From the NCBI RefSeq assembly GCF_040183065.1, contig NC_091131.1:103417830-103481829 (forward strand): DNA of 64,000 bases, read 5' to 3'. The translations under genes were made by a program, and so were the position numbers. The stretch's first letter is position 1. The number at the start of each line of letters is the position of its first letter. This document shows positions 22,255-32,689 of this stretch, piece by piece. Under the pieces are notes generated by a model. That model ran no database searches. It was not told the origin of the DNA and saw only the letters and a list, made by a program, of their open reading frames with translations. The stretch comes from Periplaneta americana (taxonomy: Eukaryota > Arthropoda > Insecta > Blattodea > Blattidae).

Positions 22255-22903
22255 ATACAGGATGAACTCTAAGTAATGTCATTAATTTCAAGGCGTTATT
22301 CTTTGAGATATTCCAAACAAAAAAGTGTAATACAATTGCACACGTGTTTGCTTCCTGTTCGAGAAAAACATTATTTTATGGGAAAAATTTCATAGCGTCT
22401 TTTGGGAAAACCATCGATTGAATTCCAAATATGCTCAGTTAATTTAGGAGAGCATTGTATTATGATAATGAATGATTGAAAGAATTTTAGTTTTGTCCTT
22501 TACATTAGCAGAAATTTAATCCGAACAAATGAAACATTTTAAAATTCCTTTGCAGAACGAAAAGTTACATTTGTTCGGATCAAATCAGCCATCGATTTAA
22601 TTCCCAATATGCTCACTCAGTTTAAGAGAGTAGTGTATTATGATAATAAATTTTAATTCATTAATTTAATTTCAGTTTTGTCCTTTAAATGTACAGAAAT
22701 TTAATCCGAACAAATGTAACATTTTAAAATTCCTTTGCAGAACGAAAAGTTTCCCAAAACACGCGATGAAATTTTTCATATAAAACCATTTTTATCTCGA
22801 AAAGAAAGGAAAAACGAGTAAAATTATATTACACTTTTTTGTTTGCAATATTTTTAAGATTAACCTTCTGAAATTAATAACATTACTTATAGTTTACCCT
22901 GCA
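22255..22903. mobile_element. mariner-type fold-back element, TA target site
   Basis: Ends 'tacaggatgaactctaagta' and, in reverse complement, 'tgcagggtaaactataagta'; the inverted symmetry runs for about 130 bp. TA flanks are present. Inside are two direct copies of a ~150-bp segment (22411-22571 and 22592-22751) beginning 'attccaaatatgctca/attcccaatatgctca' and ending 'ttgcagaacgaaaagtt'. No transposase recognised. Confidence 0.75.
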
Positions 22904-22979
22904 TATTTGGAATTTCATCATATTGTATTTGACTTTACAAGTATAAATTCATCTTTTATCTCCCTTCCACGGAGTACAA

Positions 22980-23190
22980 AATATTTGGCAGTTAATTATT
23001 CGCTTCATCCCTCAAGGACACAAATATTTGGTAATTCATCATTTGTATGACTTCTGAAGGATACAAATGTGGCAGTCTATCATTTGTTTCTCTTATCGAG
23101 AACACACGTTCAGCAACTTGCCATCTGATTTCGCATACGATTACTTGACAGTTCTTCATTTGTTTGATTTTTTTCAAGAATATAAACATT
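22980..23190 (-). repeat. degenerate minisatellite with peptide-like unit
   Basis: Four to five diverged units of about 45-55 bp around 'caaggacacaaatatttggta' and 'cagttyatcatttgt'. On the minus strand units read like ETNDRLPHLYPSEV and QMMNYQIFVSLRDE. The same repeat occurs at 21840-21880, 30000-30050 and 32690-33180. Confidence 0.6.
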
Positions 23191-23404
23191 TAAAATTTCA
23201 TAGTTATAACTAGGGACCGTATTCTGGCCCGGTCGTACGGAGTTAAGGTCAGTTCTTCATAGACTATATTGACTTACGTCATGTTTAGCGCGTGCCACAG
23301 TACTATCAGGGAACACTTGCATCTTGTTTGTGCTGCAGTTGGAGTTACATTCATGATTCAAGACCAGACCTCGCAGCCTGTTACAATGCATTATAGTGAT
23401 AAAG

Positions 23405-23523
23405 ACTGATACAACGATGACATTTCCTACAATTTAAATTATTTATTCACTTATTTTATGTATTATTTTACTTTTACTGGCAGATTTAAGGCCACAAACC
23501 TTCTCTCACACTCAACCGGTATA
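23405..23523 (-). repeat. LINE-like 3' end, upstream copy of a direct duplication
   Basis: 'gatacaacgatgacatttcc' through 'ttctctcacactca' is repeated at 23838-23942 at roughly 90% identity. On the minus strand it reads 'ggccttaaatctgccagtaa', a LINE 3'-end motif also seen at 8586. Confidence 0.75.
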
Positions 23524-23568
23524 AAAATACATAGCAAATATAAATAACAGCTATATGGAAAAAACAAT

Positions 23569-23571
<3 letters not shown>

Positions 23572-23636
<65 letters not shown>
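23572..23636. repeat. (AAT)n microsatellite
   Basis: About 21 AAT units. Confidence 0.95.
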
Positions 23637-23637
<1 letters not shown>

Positions 23638-23661
23638 GTGAGAGCCAAATGTAATCTTTTT

Positions 23662-23969
23662 GAAAAACGTATTATATGACTTTCACGTGTTAAATTTTTG
23701 TTACCTTGTTAACATGTCTCGGCCTGCTTTCGGCCATCATCAAAACTGAGTTCTGATGATGGCTGAAAGCAGGCCGAAACATGTTAACAAGGTAACAAAA
23801 ATTTAACACGTGAAAGTCATATAATCCGTTTTCCAAACTGATACAACGGTGACATTTCCTACAATTTAAATGATTTATTCATTTATTTTATGTATTTACT
23901 TTTACTGGCAGATTTAAGGCCACAAGCCTTCTCTTACACTCAAAGTTGTGTAATCAAGATGTATATATG
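23662..23969. mobile_element. palindromic retro-inserted element P, copy 1
   Basis: Flanked by an exact 12-bp duplication TGTAATCTTTTT (23650-23661 and 23970-23981). It consists of an antisense arm (23662-23742), a 10-base spacer, the same arm in sense (23753-23833) and a tail ending 'aaagttgtgtaatcaagatg'. Each arm carries 'ctgatgatgg...ggccgaaac', similar to a hammerhead ribozyme core. A 12-bp duplication favours target-primed reverse transcription; Penelope-like elements are known for inverted partial copies and for hammerhead motifs. The tail includes a second copy of local sequence (23838-23942). Copy 2 is at 46949-47234. Confidence 0.75.
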
Positions 23970-23981
23970 TGTAATCTTTTT

Positions 23982-24419
23982 AGTTACGTATAATCCTAAT
24001 AGTTTAAGAATTACAATTTTGTGTTAAATAAGATAATTTGGACCAAAGAAATGACTAAGATAATGAAGGAAACTTGACATATTAAAAAAAATGTATATTT
24101 TACAAAAGTAATATTTGAAGGGTTCCGTCAGAGTCAGTCATTACTTATTACTAAGGTTCAAATAAAGTAGCTCCATCAGGATATACATCCTTGGTCCGTG
24201 CATTTTGCTTGCAAACATTAACTAGCCGACAGTAGTGACCAGCGAGCACAGAAGACATAGAGTAGGCATAAGCAACTTGAAGGTGAAGCCGCACTTGCGG
24301 ACAATCGCCATCATGATGCTACCAAAACATTAGCTCCCGCTTAGCACATGGGCTGTTAATTGCGGTGCTACGTCTTCGTTTTTTTATTGATAACTTAACG
24401 AATTTCAAGAGGTGTACGT
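23982..24419. other. no recognisable element
   Basis: AT-rich spacer upstream of the Tc1 relic. Confidence 0.5.
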
Positions 24420-25107
24420 GTGCTGCGTATTTAAAGTTCTTTCGCGAAGAGCTGCGCCCAAAGAGGCCTATGCAGAGGAACATTCTGTCGACCGCCTAGC
24501 TTTCGCAATCGATATTGTATGCGTTTCAATTGGGAAGAGTAATTTTCTCCAACAACCATCCCATCCAATGGCAAATTACGTGCCAGCGTTTATCGTGAGC
24601 CTGGCACCAGATATGATCGACGTTATATCCAACGACGACAAAGATCGGGAAGATTTAGCGTGTCATGCTGGGGCTGGATGTCTCGTGATGGCGCTGGCGT
24701 GCTAGAGCGCATCGATGGCCGATTTGGGGCACCGAATTATCTGCATATTTTGGAAAACGTGCTTCTTCTTTCAGTCCGAGTTAGTTACCCCGAAGGAAAT
24801 TTAATTTTCCAGTACGGTAACCACCCCACGCACACCGCCATAAACGTTCAAAGATGATTCAGGGGTAAGACCCAAGATCGAACTCATATCTCGGCCTCCC
24901 AAGACACCTGATTTGAACGTTATCGAACACGTATGGGCTGGGTTGAAAACACAAATATCTAGACAACTCACCTCAAAATCCAGATCAGTTTTGGCTACCT
25001 AGGAAGATCTTGCTGAGGACGAGAACTATTTCCTCGATCTGGTGAACTCAATGCCCCGAATATGTCAGGCGGTGATGGACAACGGTGGCATGTGGACAAA
25101 GTATTAG
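24420..25107 (+). pseudogene. Tc1-like transposase, C-terminal two-thirds, dead
   Basis: DD34E-type transposase relic in several frames: KEAYAEEHSVDRLAFAID, TRYDRRYIQRRQRSGRFSVS, SCWGWMSRDGAGVLERIDGR, YLHILENVLLLSVRVSYPEG, NLIFQYGNHPTH (the catalytic D of QxDNxPxH is G here), PDLNVIEHVW-type region in broken frames, EDLAEDENYFLDLVNSMPRI and finally NGGMWTKY with a stop at 25105-25107. The first catalytic region (usually IFSDES) is also lost. The end is the true C-terminus of the family; the DNA-binding domain is missing. Confidence 0.85.
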
Positions 25108-25442
25108 GAAGTCCACATGTGCATTTTTATTTTGCTTTAATTTGTTTGTTTATCTTTGTTTTATTTTGGGAAGAAAATTTATCTCCCAATAGTTTTTTAT
25201 TCTCCTAGTCGAGCCAGATTTGGGAAATAATTCATTCACTATAAAAAATAAAAATGAAGAGAAATAACATGTATAAAAATTAGTTAGTTCAATAAAAAAA
25301 ATTGACCTGGTTGGAAGCTATAGAGCTGACGTTTTTACAAAATATGGACACATATCTTTTGCTTATGATGTAACAGAAGTTGCTTTGTTAATTTATTTCC
25401 TTACAAACATTTTCCATGCGAATATTTTCAAAATTTTCAATA
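25108..25442. other. no recognisable element
   Basis: AT-rich spacer between the Tc1 relic and the pogo-type element. Confidence 0.5.
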
Positions 25443-26338
25443 GGGGAGACTGTTGTACCTCTGAACACTTTTCACATTTTATTTTTTCTTTTATTTTGGG
25501 AAATGGAATTTCTTAAGTAAAAAAATGCTTGAAATAGTTATTGAAGATTCCTTTACAACTTCCTGTATGTATTTTCCTGTTTTACAGATCTATTAAGGAT
25601 GGAAAAATAAAATGAAGGGATATGTAATGTGTTCAAAGGTACAACAGGTTCATGTACCTTGGAACATACTCTCTTTTAAGTTGGAACACATTGAATATAG
25701 GTGGGAATATAGCTGTAAGGACTGACAATCATATTTAAAATGTATTTGCAATCATAAACCAGAGCAGGCTTCTCTGATTGAGATTCTATTTCCTGGAGAA
25801 GGAATAACTGCTTCAACAGCTTTCTTCAAGGCATCCGGATCAATTGGGGGCCTCTTAACTCCAGACTTACTTCGTGACATGATCTTAAAATAAAACAAAA
25901 ACAAAAACCGATAGTATCTTGTACCTTAGAACATGTTCCATGGTACAAGATGTTTTGTGTTCAAAAGTACAAGATGGTGCACTTTTAAACAAATATGGCT
26001 CCCAAAACTAGAGATGCGCATAAATCATGGAAATTAAATTATGCTATTATTCACCAGATGATAGGGAACACACCGCACTTGAAATATATTAACAAATACA
26101 ATTTGGTTTTGTGTTATGAAACACACATTAATCAGCGAAATGTTTACTTTTGGTACTAAAAAACTTCTTTTGTCTACAGAACTCAAACTTTACAGTAAAT
26201 CAAACTGAAACTATGATCAGAGCTACTTAGCGGCTTTCTCTACAATCCACTTCCGTTTGAATCCCCAAGGTAGCAGCAAAAATTAAAAAACAAAAAGTGT
26301 TCAAAGGTACACTATACTAAAGGTACAACAGTCTCCCC
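25443..26338. mobile_element. pogo-type element with TAGGGGAGA ends
   Basis: Ends 'ggggagactgttgtacct' in inverted orientation with TA on both sides. The word 'tgttcaaaggtaca/tgtaccttggaaca' recurs at least eight times in both orientations (for example near 25465, 25629, 25658, 25920, 25965, 26298). A minus-strand frame at 25752-25880 encodes a pogo-type N-terminal helix. Non-autonomous, 896 bp. Confidence 0.8.
25752..25880 (-). pseudogene. pogo-type transposase N-terminal HTH remnant
   Basis: 42 codons from an ATG at 25880: begins MSRSKSGVKRPPIDPDALKK, continues AVEAVIPSPGNRISIREACS, and stops. This matches the psq/CENP-B-like N-terminal helix-turn-helix of pogo transposases (K..Y/I.PE.L..AVEAV....SIR.AA..F). 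The rest of the transposase is absent, so the frame survives by chance or as a short truncated peptide. Confidence 0.65.
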
Positions 26339-26587
26339 TACACTATCTTCAGTAATACGTATTTACGATATATTAGATTTATGAAAACATCGTTTCAGTA
26401 TCTGTAAGGCTACTAAATAAATAGGCCTATATCTAAAAATTTCACTTTTCTGTTTAAAAAAAGCTGAGAAAATATTCCTTAAAAAACAAATTTGTGAACA
26501 ATGAGCATTAAAATTAAAACTTACGTTCTTATAATTCATTTATACTTCTCAGACAAATCTAAAAATTAACATGGATACAGTTTTAAT

Positions 26588-26885
26588 AGGGCGGCCGGGT
26601 AGCTCAGTTGGTAGAGCAGCTGGCTACGGACTGGAAGATCCGGGGTTCGATCCCAGGTGGTGACAGGATTTTTTTCTCGTTGCCAAACTTTCAGAACGGC
26701 CGCGAGGTTCACTCAGCCTCCTATAAAATTGAGTATCGGGTCTTTCCCGGGGGTAAAAGGCGGTCAGAGCGTGGTGCCGACCACACCACCTCATTCTAGT
26801 GCCGAGGTCATGGAAAGCATGGGGTTCTACCTCTATGCCCCCCAAGTGCCTTCATGGCATATTACAGGGATACCTTTACTTTTTA
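26588..26885 (+). mobile_element. tRNA-derived SINE, family S3, full length
   Basis: Head 'gggtagctcagttggtagag' (A box) and 'ggggttcgatcccag' (B box) is a good tRNA-like sequence, followed by a 220-bp body ('tctttcccgggggtaaaagg', 'cgaccacaccacctcattc') and a 'ggatacctttactttttac' tail. A truncated inverted copy is at 51295-51570. The body following the head identifies a SINE rather than a tRNA gene. Confidence 0.88.
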
Positions 26886-27184
26886 CAGTTTTAATGAGTT
26901 CTCTTTCCTTTATCTATCGAATCAGTCCTGGTCAACCCTGTATATAGCTCGACCAAGCGGCATATACTAGGCCTACCTCTTTCGTCTGTCTCTTTCCTTT
27001 CCGCTGTAAAGCGCTCAGGCTCTCCTGAGCTCTAAAGCGCGCGCTTGCGCCTATGGGCATCAATTGACATGACTGCTGTACACAATAGTGTAAATAATGT
27101 TTGATCAATAAATGCCTACATTCTTTATTTTAGTGCAAATAGTAAAACTAGCGTATTCTATTGTACCCTACATACTTCCTTACA
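26886..27184. other. no recognisable element
   Basis: Contains a short GC-rich stretch 27000-27060 with self-complementary 'ctcaggctctcctgag'; otherwise nothing. Confidence 0.5.
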
Positions 27185-27458
27185 AATGGATTTTTAGAGA
27201 ACCCGGAGGTTCATTGCCACCCTCACTTAAGCCCGCCATCGGTCCCTATCCTGACAAAGATTAATCCAGTCCCTAGCGTATTATTCCACCTTCCTCAAAT
27301 CCATTCTAATATTATACTCCCATCTACGTCTCGGCCTATCCAAAGGTTTTATTCTCTCAGGTCTCCAAACTAACAATTTAAATGTAATTTTGGTTTCACC
27401 CATACGTGCTACATGTCCTGCCCATTTCAAACGTATGGCTTTAATGTTTCTAATTACA
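27185..27458 (-). mobile_element. LINE A 3' segment, downstream of a nested insertion
   Basis: Minus strand carries the LINE A 3' end ('cctccgggttctctaaaaat', GRPRR-like and KMDLR-like coding with frame breaks). It is the continuation of the LINE A copy at 28764-29785, from which it is separated by the 1.3-kb insertion 27459-28763. Confidence 0.85.
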
Positions 27459-28763
27459 TACTGTAAGCGTGGTTTTTAAGAGCCACGCATCTCCCGCCAG
27501 GTAATGCAGGGACGGAATTTCGTTCCACGCAAAGACGTCTCTTATGAACAATACGTTGTGATGATTTCTAATATGCCACGCTGCTGCGCAGTCTGCACAA
27601 GATTGCGTCACGGATCGCTTGAATAGCCGGCAACTGTTTCGGCATTTGACGGCGGGATTTTTACAAAAATACTGTATAATTTGAGTTCAGCAACAATACA
27701 GATGAAAAATTGATAAATTTAGTACGGAATCATCCCATAATGTACAAGTTATCGGATAATAATTATAAAAACAAGATATAAAAAAGGGATGTGTGACAGA
27801 TGATTGGGAAAATCTAGTAAGTTTAATGTAACTTAATAATTCGTTTGTTATTACTTATTACATATTTGGATAGTTTATCCTGGCTGTTTATTTTAGTACA
27901 AAACTAAAAATATAACATAATTATAATTTCTCGTGTAGTCAGAAATAGTAATGATTAATTTAAAATAAAATATATAGCATTAATCTCAATTTGGATTTAT
28001 GTCGCATTATTTCTTAATTTATTTTCGTATTAAATCGGACATTTCGATACCCTTTATGCCAGATTATTTAATGATAACTTAACTTTTTGAACTTCTACAT
28101 GTTTATATTGGCATACTTAACAGAAAAATATTCCTTGTACACAATAAAGTGTACTTATCACTGTTGTTTCTACGGTAAATAACTGGATTAAATATGATAA
28201 TAATGTCGTAACCTGAATGCAAGAACTAGGTAATTTGATTTTTCATATTTTGTTGCATTGCCTATTTACTTATTTACTGCACTAAGGAATATGTCTCGTT
28301 TTCTTTTACCTATTTGTTATATTGGAAAATAGATGTCGCTGGTGTCGTTCGATCAGTTAACTAGTTCTTGGATTACATTTTGTGCGATTTTTGCTATGCT
28401 ATAAAAGAGGTAACTAAAAAACGCAAATTTCAAGTTATCTAGTTCTTGCATTCACGTAACGATATAATCTAATTGCAAACCTAGATGAAACAAAGGATCA
28501 TAAAGGTAATAAAATGTTCCTATTTAAAACGTCAGTGTTGAAAATGGGAAATGCATTTAGACTACATACGAGTAGATACGTTATTATTACAATTTTCTCT
28601 AGCCTATATCTGCCTCAAATTCTATCAAAGAAATAACTGCTAGATCCATGTTTTCAGCCATCTTGACATAAAACGACGCATTGACACTATATACCGCAAG
28701 CGTCAACAGAATTTCACGCACGGTGTATCGGATCCGTGGCTCTCGGAAACCACCGTTTTAGCT
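27459..28763. mobile_element. inverted-repeat insertion splitting LINE A
   Basis: LINE A is interrupted within its 'aattaggaacattaaatcc' region: the left part stops at 'ctaatta' and the right resumes at 'gctgaagaatacaatgc'. The inserted DNA has imperfect inverted ends ('cgtggtttttaagagccacg' against 'cggtggtttccgagagccac' in reverse complement), each containing a GTGG/CCAC pair. The body is very AT-rich with no transposase recognised, and carries a nested fold-back at 28206-28462. The exact edges and duplication are uncertain. Confidence 0.6.
28206..28462. mobile_element. small fold-back element nested in insertion
   Basis: Inverted arms 'cgtaacctgaatgcaagaac' and, in reverse complement, 'cgttacgtgaatgcaagaac', continuing 'taggtaatttga'. 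About 257 bp. Confidence 0.55.
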
Positions 28764-29785
28764 GAAGAATACAATGCGTGCAGTTCTACGTTGTGTAACT
28801 TTCTCCATTCTCCTGTCACTTCAACCCCCATAGCCCCAAATATTTTCCTAACCACCTTATTCTCGAACACCCTTCATTTCTGTTCCTCTCTCAAAGTGAG
28901 AGTCCGTTTCACAACCATACAGAACAACCGGTAATATAACTGTTTTATAATTTACACTTTCAGTTTTTTTAAAGCAAACTAGATGACAAAACCTTCTCAA
29001 CCGAATAGCAACAGGCATTTCCCGTATTTATTCTGCGTTTAATTTCCTCCCGAGTGTCGTTTCTATTTGTTATTGTTGCTCCAAGGTATTTTAATTTTTT
29101 CACTTCTTCAATTGATAAATTAACAATTTTTATATTTCTCTTTCGTAACATGTTCTGGTCACTGGACATAATCATATACTTTGTTTTTTTCGGGATTTAT
29201 TTTCAAAACTATCGCTGTACTTGCTTCAAGTAAAATTTCCGTGTTTTCCCTAATAGTTTGTGGATTTTCTTCTAACATATTCACGTCATTCGCATAAACT
29301 ATCAGCTTATGTAACCGGTTCAATTCCAAACTTTCCTGTTTTCCTGGACTTTCCTACTGGCATATCCTAGAGCAAAGTTAAAAAGTAAAGGTGATAGTGC
29401 ACCTTCTTGCTTTAGCCCGCAGTGAATTGGAAAAGCGTCAGACAAAGTGGCCTATACGGACTCTGCTGTACGTTTTACTGAGACATATTTTAAATTACTC
29501 GAACTTGCTTCTTGGGAATATCAAATTCAATATGAATATTATATAAAACTTTTCCTTAACTGGAATATTTAATTCAATTTTATTATTAACAGTAATATAC
29601 CTCTTTTTGGTTTCAGTCATATGCGTATTTGAAATCTATGAATAACTGATTTCCTGTGCCCTTATACTCCTATTTTTTCTCCAATATTTGTCGAATGCAA
29701 AAAATTTTATCAATAGTCGATCTATTACGCCTTAAACCTCATTGATCTCCAATAATTTCATCTACATAATTCTAGTCTACATAGT
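28764..29785 (-). mobile_element. LINE A copy, reverse transcriptase part
   Basis: Minus strand from about 29785: EIIGDQ, RRNRSTIDKIFCIRQILEKK, LFIDFKYAYD (motif A with its catalytic D), PKKQVRVI, the GLKQ region, LVYADD-like box near 29300, EILLEAS, NIKIVNLSIEEVKKLKYLGA and NDTREEIKRRINTGNACCYS (28969-29175). Many stops and shifts. Truncated at the 5' end inside the RT; continues after the insertion at 27458. It is the longest RT stretch of LINE A in the window. Confidence 0.88.
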
Positions 29786-30309
29786 GTAAATAATTTAAAT
29801 TGTAGATATTAGTATAATTGTTAAAGTGGTCCATGTTTTGTTTTACCGAACTTGATCAAACAAGAGTCGCGCGAGCAGGGAGTGTAGTAGTTCATGTGCT
29901 CTATGCACGCGTATCGTCCACTTTAAAACTCTAGTAATACTTAATCTTGTGGCCTAGTGGGACAAAGAACGAGCCCTAGTTATAACATTTGCCAAGGACA
30001 AAATGTTTGAAGTTCATAAATTGTTAAATTCATCATTTGTCTCATCTCCTATTGACGAAGTTACTGCCTTATGTCACAGCAACATCTCAAACTTTTTGTC
30101 ACAATTGTCTTTGGTCACACGGTTAATTCCGTGACAGGTCTTTGCAGTGACATAACTCATTCCGTCATTTTTTATATTTTTTTTTATATTTCGTCAAATG
30201 GAAAAATAGACTGAAAGTTCATTAGTTGGTTTTGTTACTTTGATGTTTAATGTTTATTGCTAGTAAATATATTTCAAGTTTCAAACGGAATGATTTAATA
30301 TAATTATAT
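29786..30309. other. no gene; one possible unit of the dispersed minisatellite
   Basis: AT-rich. 'gccaaggacaaaatgtttg' to 'aattcatcatttgtctc' (29992-30050) resembles a unit of the repeat at 22980 and 32690; minus strand DETNDEF. Confidence 0.4.
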
Positions 30310-30750
30310 TGCCGGCAATAGTATATCCCAATGTATGAAGGTACTCTTTTATTTCATTATTGTCTTTGTATTCTTGATAACGAGATACAATCATCTGAAT
30401 CCTGCTTTCTGTTTGTACATACATCTTCTTTCATTTCTTTGGGGAATCACCAGCCTTGTGACTTCTGCGTCCTCGTTCTGTAATTTCTAAAGAAATTCAT
30501 AGAAGGAAGTATGCGGTTTCCCCATTAACAGGTTTAACCTATTAACTACCCTTCCATCGGATACGACATTCTTGGAAAACCCAGAATAACACGTTGTGAC
30601 AATTCCAAATAGGTATAGGAAATAGCGGTCTCCGAAAACTTCTTCCTGTTCGCCGACCTCGATTGTAATTCTCCTTCATATGTAGAAAAATGAACGCCAG
30701 TAAGTCCTTAGAAGACTGTTTAATCATATCGAAGGCTTGTATCACATATC
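30310..30750 (-). pseudogene. MULE transposase C-terminal relic
   Basis: Minus strand 30542-30745 reads DLLAFIFLHMKENYNRGRRT then RRPLFPIPIWNCHNVLF, followed across shifts by FPRM..PMEG and KPHTSFYEFL, and later RYQEYKDNNEIKEYLHTLGY (about 30310-30400). 'P.FPI.(L/I)WN.(H/Y)..VL.G.PRTNN..EGWH' is the MULE C-terminal signature, here decayed. No terminal repeats found. It is a different family from the MULE at 9630-10760. Confidence 0.6.
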
Positions 30751-30795
30751 GGTCATTATTATCATCGGGGATAAAAGCTAGTGGTATAACAGAAT

Positions 30796-31003
30796 CAGTG
30801 GCGGCTCGTGGCTGAAAATGAGAGTGTGTTACAATATGGGAAATTCACTTTAAAAAAGGCGTTAAAATTTGATTGATCTACTCACTAGTGGAGCAGTGTG
30901 AAGTTCATGCTGCAGAATCTGTCAATCAGTGTTGCCAACACATGAATTGTATCCCTGTCAGTCTTACACCTGGAAATCCGTCAGAATCTATTAAAACAAC
31001 AAC

Positions 31004-31068
<65 letters not shown>

Positions 31069-32130
31069 CCACTCTATATATATATATAATATACTAATGA
31101 AAGCAAATATTAACGCAACTTCCATATCAATCTCTGTTAAAATAATAATAATTCATCCACATCATCTGCCTCTAGTTCTGCAGTTGATGTGCTGGGTTGG
31201 TCTACGTACCCCCAAAAGTTAAACAATTAAAATGACAGCAGCCAAAAAAGTGAAAGGACGATGTATATCGTAATTTCTTCCACAAAATCCGTCACCCGTC
31301 AAAGCCATTCTTTTCCCGTCTGTTACGGTGAAATTCCATCAGTTTTGATGGAACTGACGTAATTTCCGTCGATTGGAAACACTGCTGCCAGTTACTTTGG
31401 ATTCCAACCCCTCCATGTCGGCAACCAGGAATCAAAATTTTAAATTCGAATAGCATTCCAGTGCATTCAGGCCATCTGTCGGAAGGTTGAAGAAGTAGAG
31501 TAGGAGTACAGCATCTTTTAATTAAATTGTATTAAATATAGTACATATAAGTAAGCTAATAATAAATGTTATAAACAATACGTTTCAGTTTTAAAGGGAA
31601 ATGTAATAATTAGCATAAGAATAAAATACTCGTCCCTACATTCTGTCATCAAGATTTGTAAAAGAGACACAGACTCACAAATAGTACACGGCTGCTTCTC
31701 AGAGATGTCGTGACGTCCGCGAAATTTTTGTAGATTGTACAACCAATCTATAAAAATAGTCACTCACTCCTGATTAGTTGTAGATTTTATAAAACGCCAA
31801 TGCGAACGAGTCATTTCAACTCGCAGCTTTCCCTTTCAGCTCACACTGTTTATAATGAGAAACCATAGATTACGTCATACAACAAGTGAATGCAAGCTCT
31901 ATGCGCATGTGCAAGGTTCGCTGCATTTCACTGCAGTTCATTGCGATAAGGAAGTCAGCACACATTACCGACTGGGACTTGCAGACGATGCACAAGCTAT
32001 AGACAATAGCAGTTCCCGATTCTTCGTGCATTGGAACGCGTAACACGAATGAAAAAAAGAAAACATAAATAAGATTATGCTACGGACAGAAAATTAACTC
32101 ATTGCAGCACATAAAGAGCGGCCGCCACTG
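30796..32130. mobile_element. hAT element, non-autonomous, 8-bp target duplication
   Basis: Ends 'cagtggcggctcgtggctg' and, in reverse complement, 'cagtggcggccgctcttta'. Flanks AACAGAAT (30788-30795) and AATAGAAT (32131-32138) match at 7 of 8. The ends match the hAT element at 19862-21028. No transposase domain was recognised in its 1335 bp; an (AAT)n tract is inside. Confidence 0.85.
31004..31092. repeat. (AAT)n and (TA)n microsatellites
   Basis: About 21 AAT units to 31067 followed, after 'cccactc', by about nine TA units. Confidence 0.95.
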
Positions 32131-32138
32131 AATAGAAT

Positions 32139-32689
32139 GGAACTGAATCTTAAGTTCCGCATTCTCTTCTTCCATGAAGGCTGCAGAAAGCTGAACTTTT
32201 CAATTTTCGCCACAGAGCTTGTCCCAGTGGAACAGACCCTGCTATTTGACAGGAAATACTTGCCGGACAACATTAATGGCTAATATTTCGTAATCTGTCG
32301 ATATGTATGAAGGAAACAAAATAACGCCAAGCCGTTTCGCCTCCACAAGTAGAACGTTAAACAATCCCCTGTATGTTTCCTCTGTTTGCTATTTCATTAA
32401 AGCAAAAACAAGTGGGAACAATCCATCCCTAATGCTTGCATGAATACTATATAATTGGCACATAATTGTAGGAGAAGATGTCGTTACTTTGGTTTCATTC
32501 TGAGTTGATGATAAATGAGATAAATGTGAAAGCGAGTTAAATAATAATTATGTAATATGTTACTAAGCGTCGCTGTCGAGAGTTTAATAATATGTGACAA
32601 AGTGTCGTGTGGCGAGAGTGTTTTATGTGAAGAAGTGTCGCGTGACCACGTTGCTGTGACCAAATGCCGGTACAAGTTAATGACACATA
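32139..32689. other. no recognisable element
   Basis: Unique-looking. The stretch 32560-32650 has loosely repeated 'gtgtcgygtg' words ('tgtcgtgtggcgagag', 'tgtcgcgtgaccacg') that may be a decayed short tandem repeat. Confidence 0.4.

Noticed and set aside
23753..23833. A fully functional hammerhead ribozyme in one arm
   Set aside because: The core words are there but stem II is short and offset by one base and stems I and III do not form well in a single unit, so only a hammerhead-like core is claimed.
26588..26662. tRNA gene (good A and B boxes)
   Set aside because: The same head with the same ~220-bp body recurs at 51295-51570; it is a SINE head.
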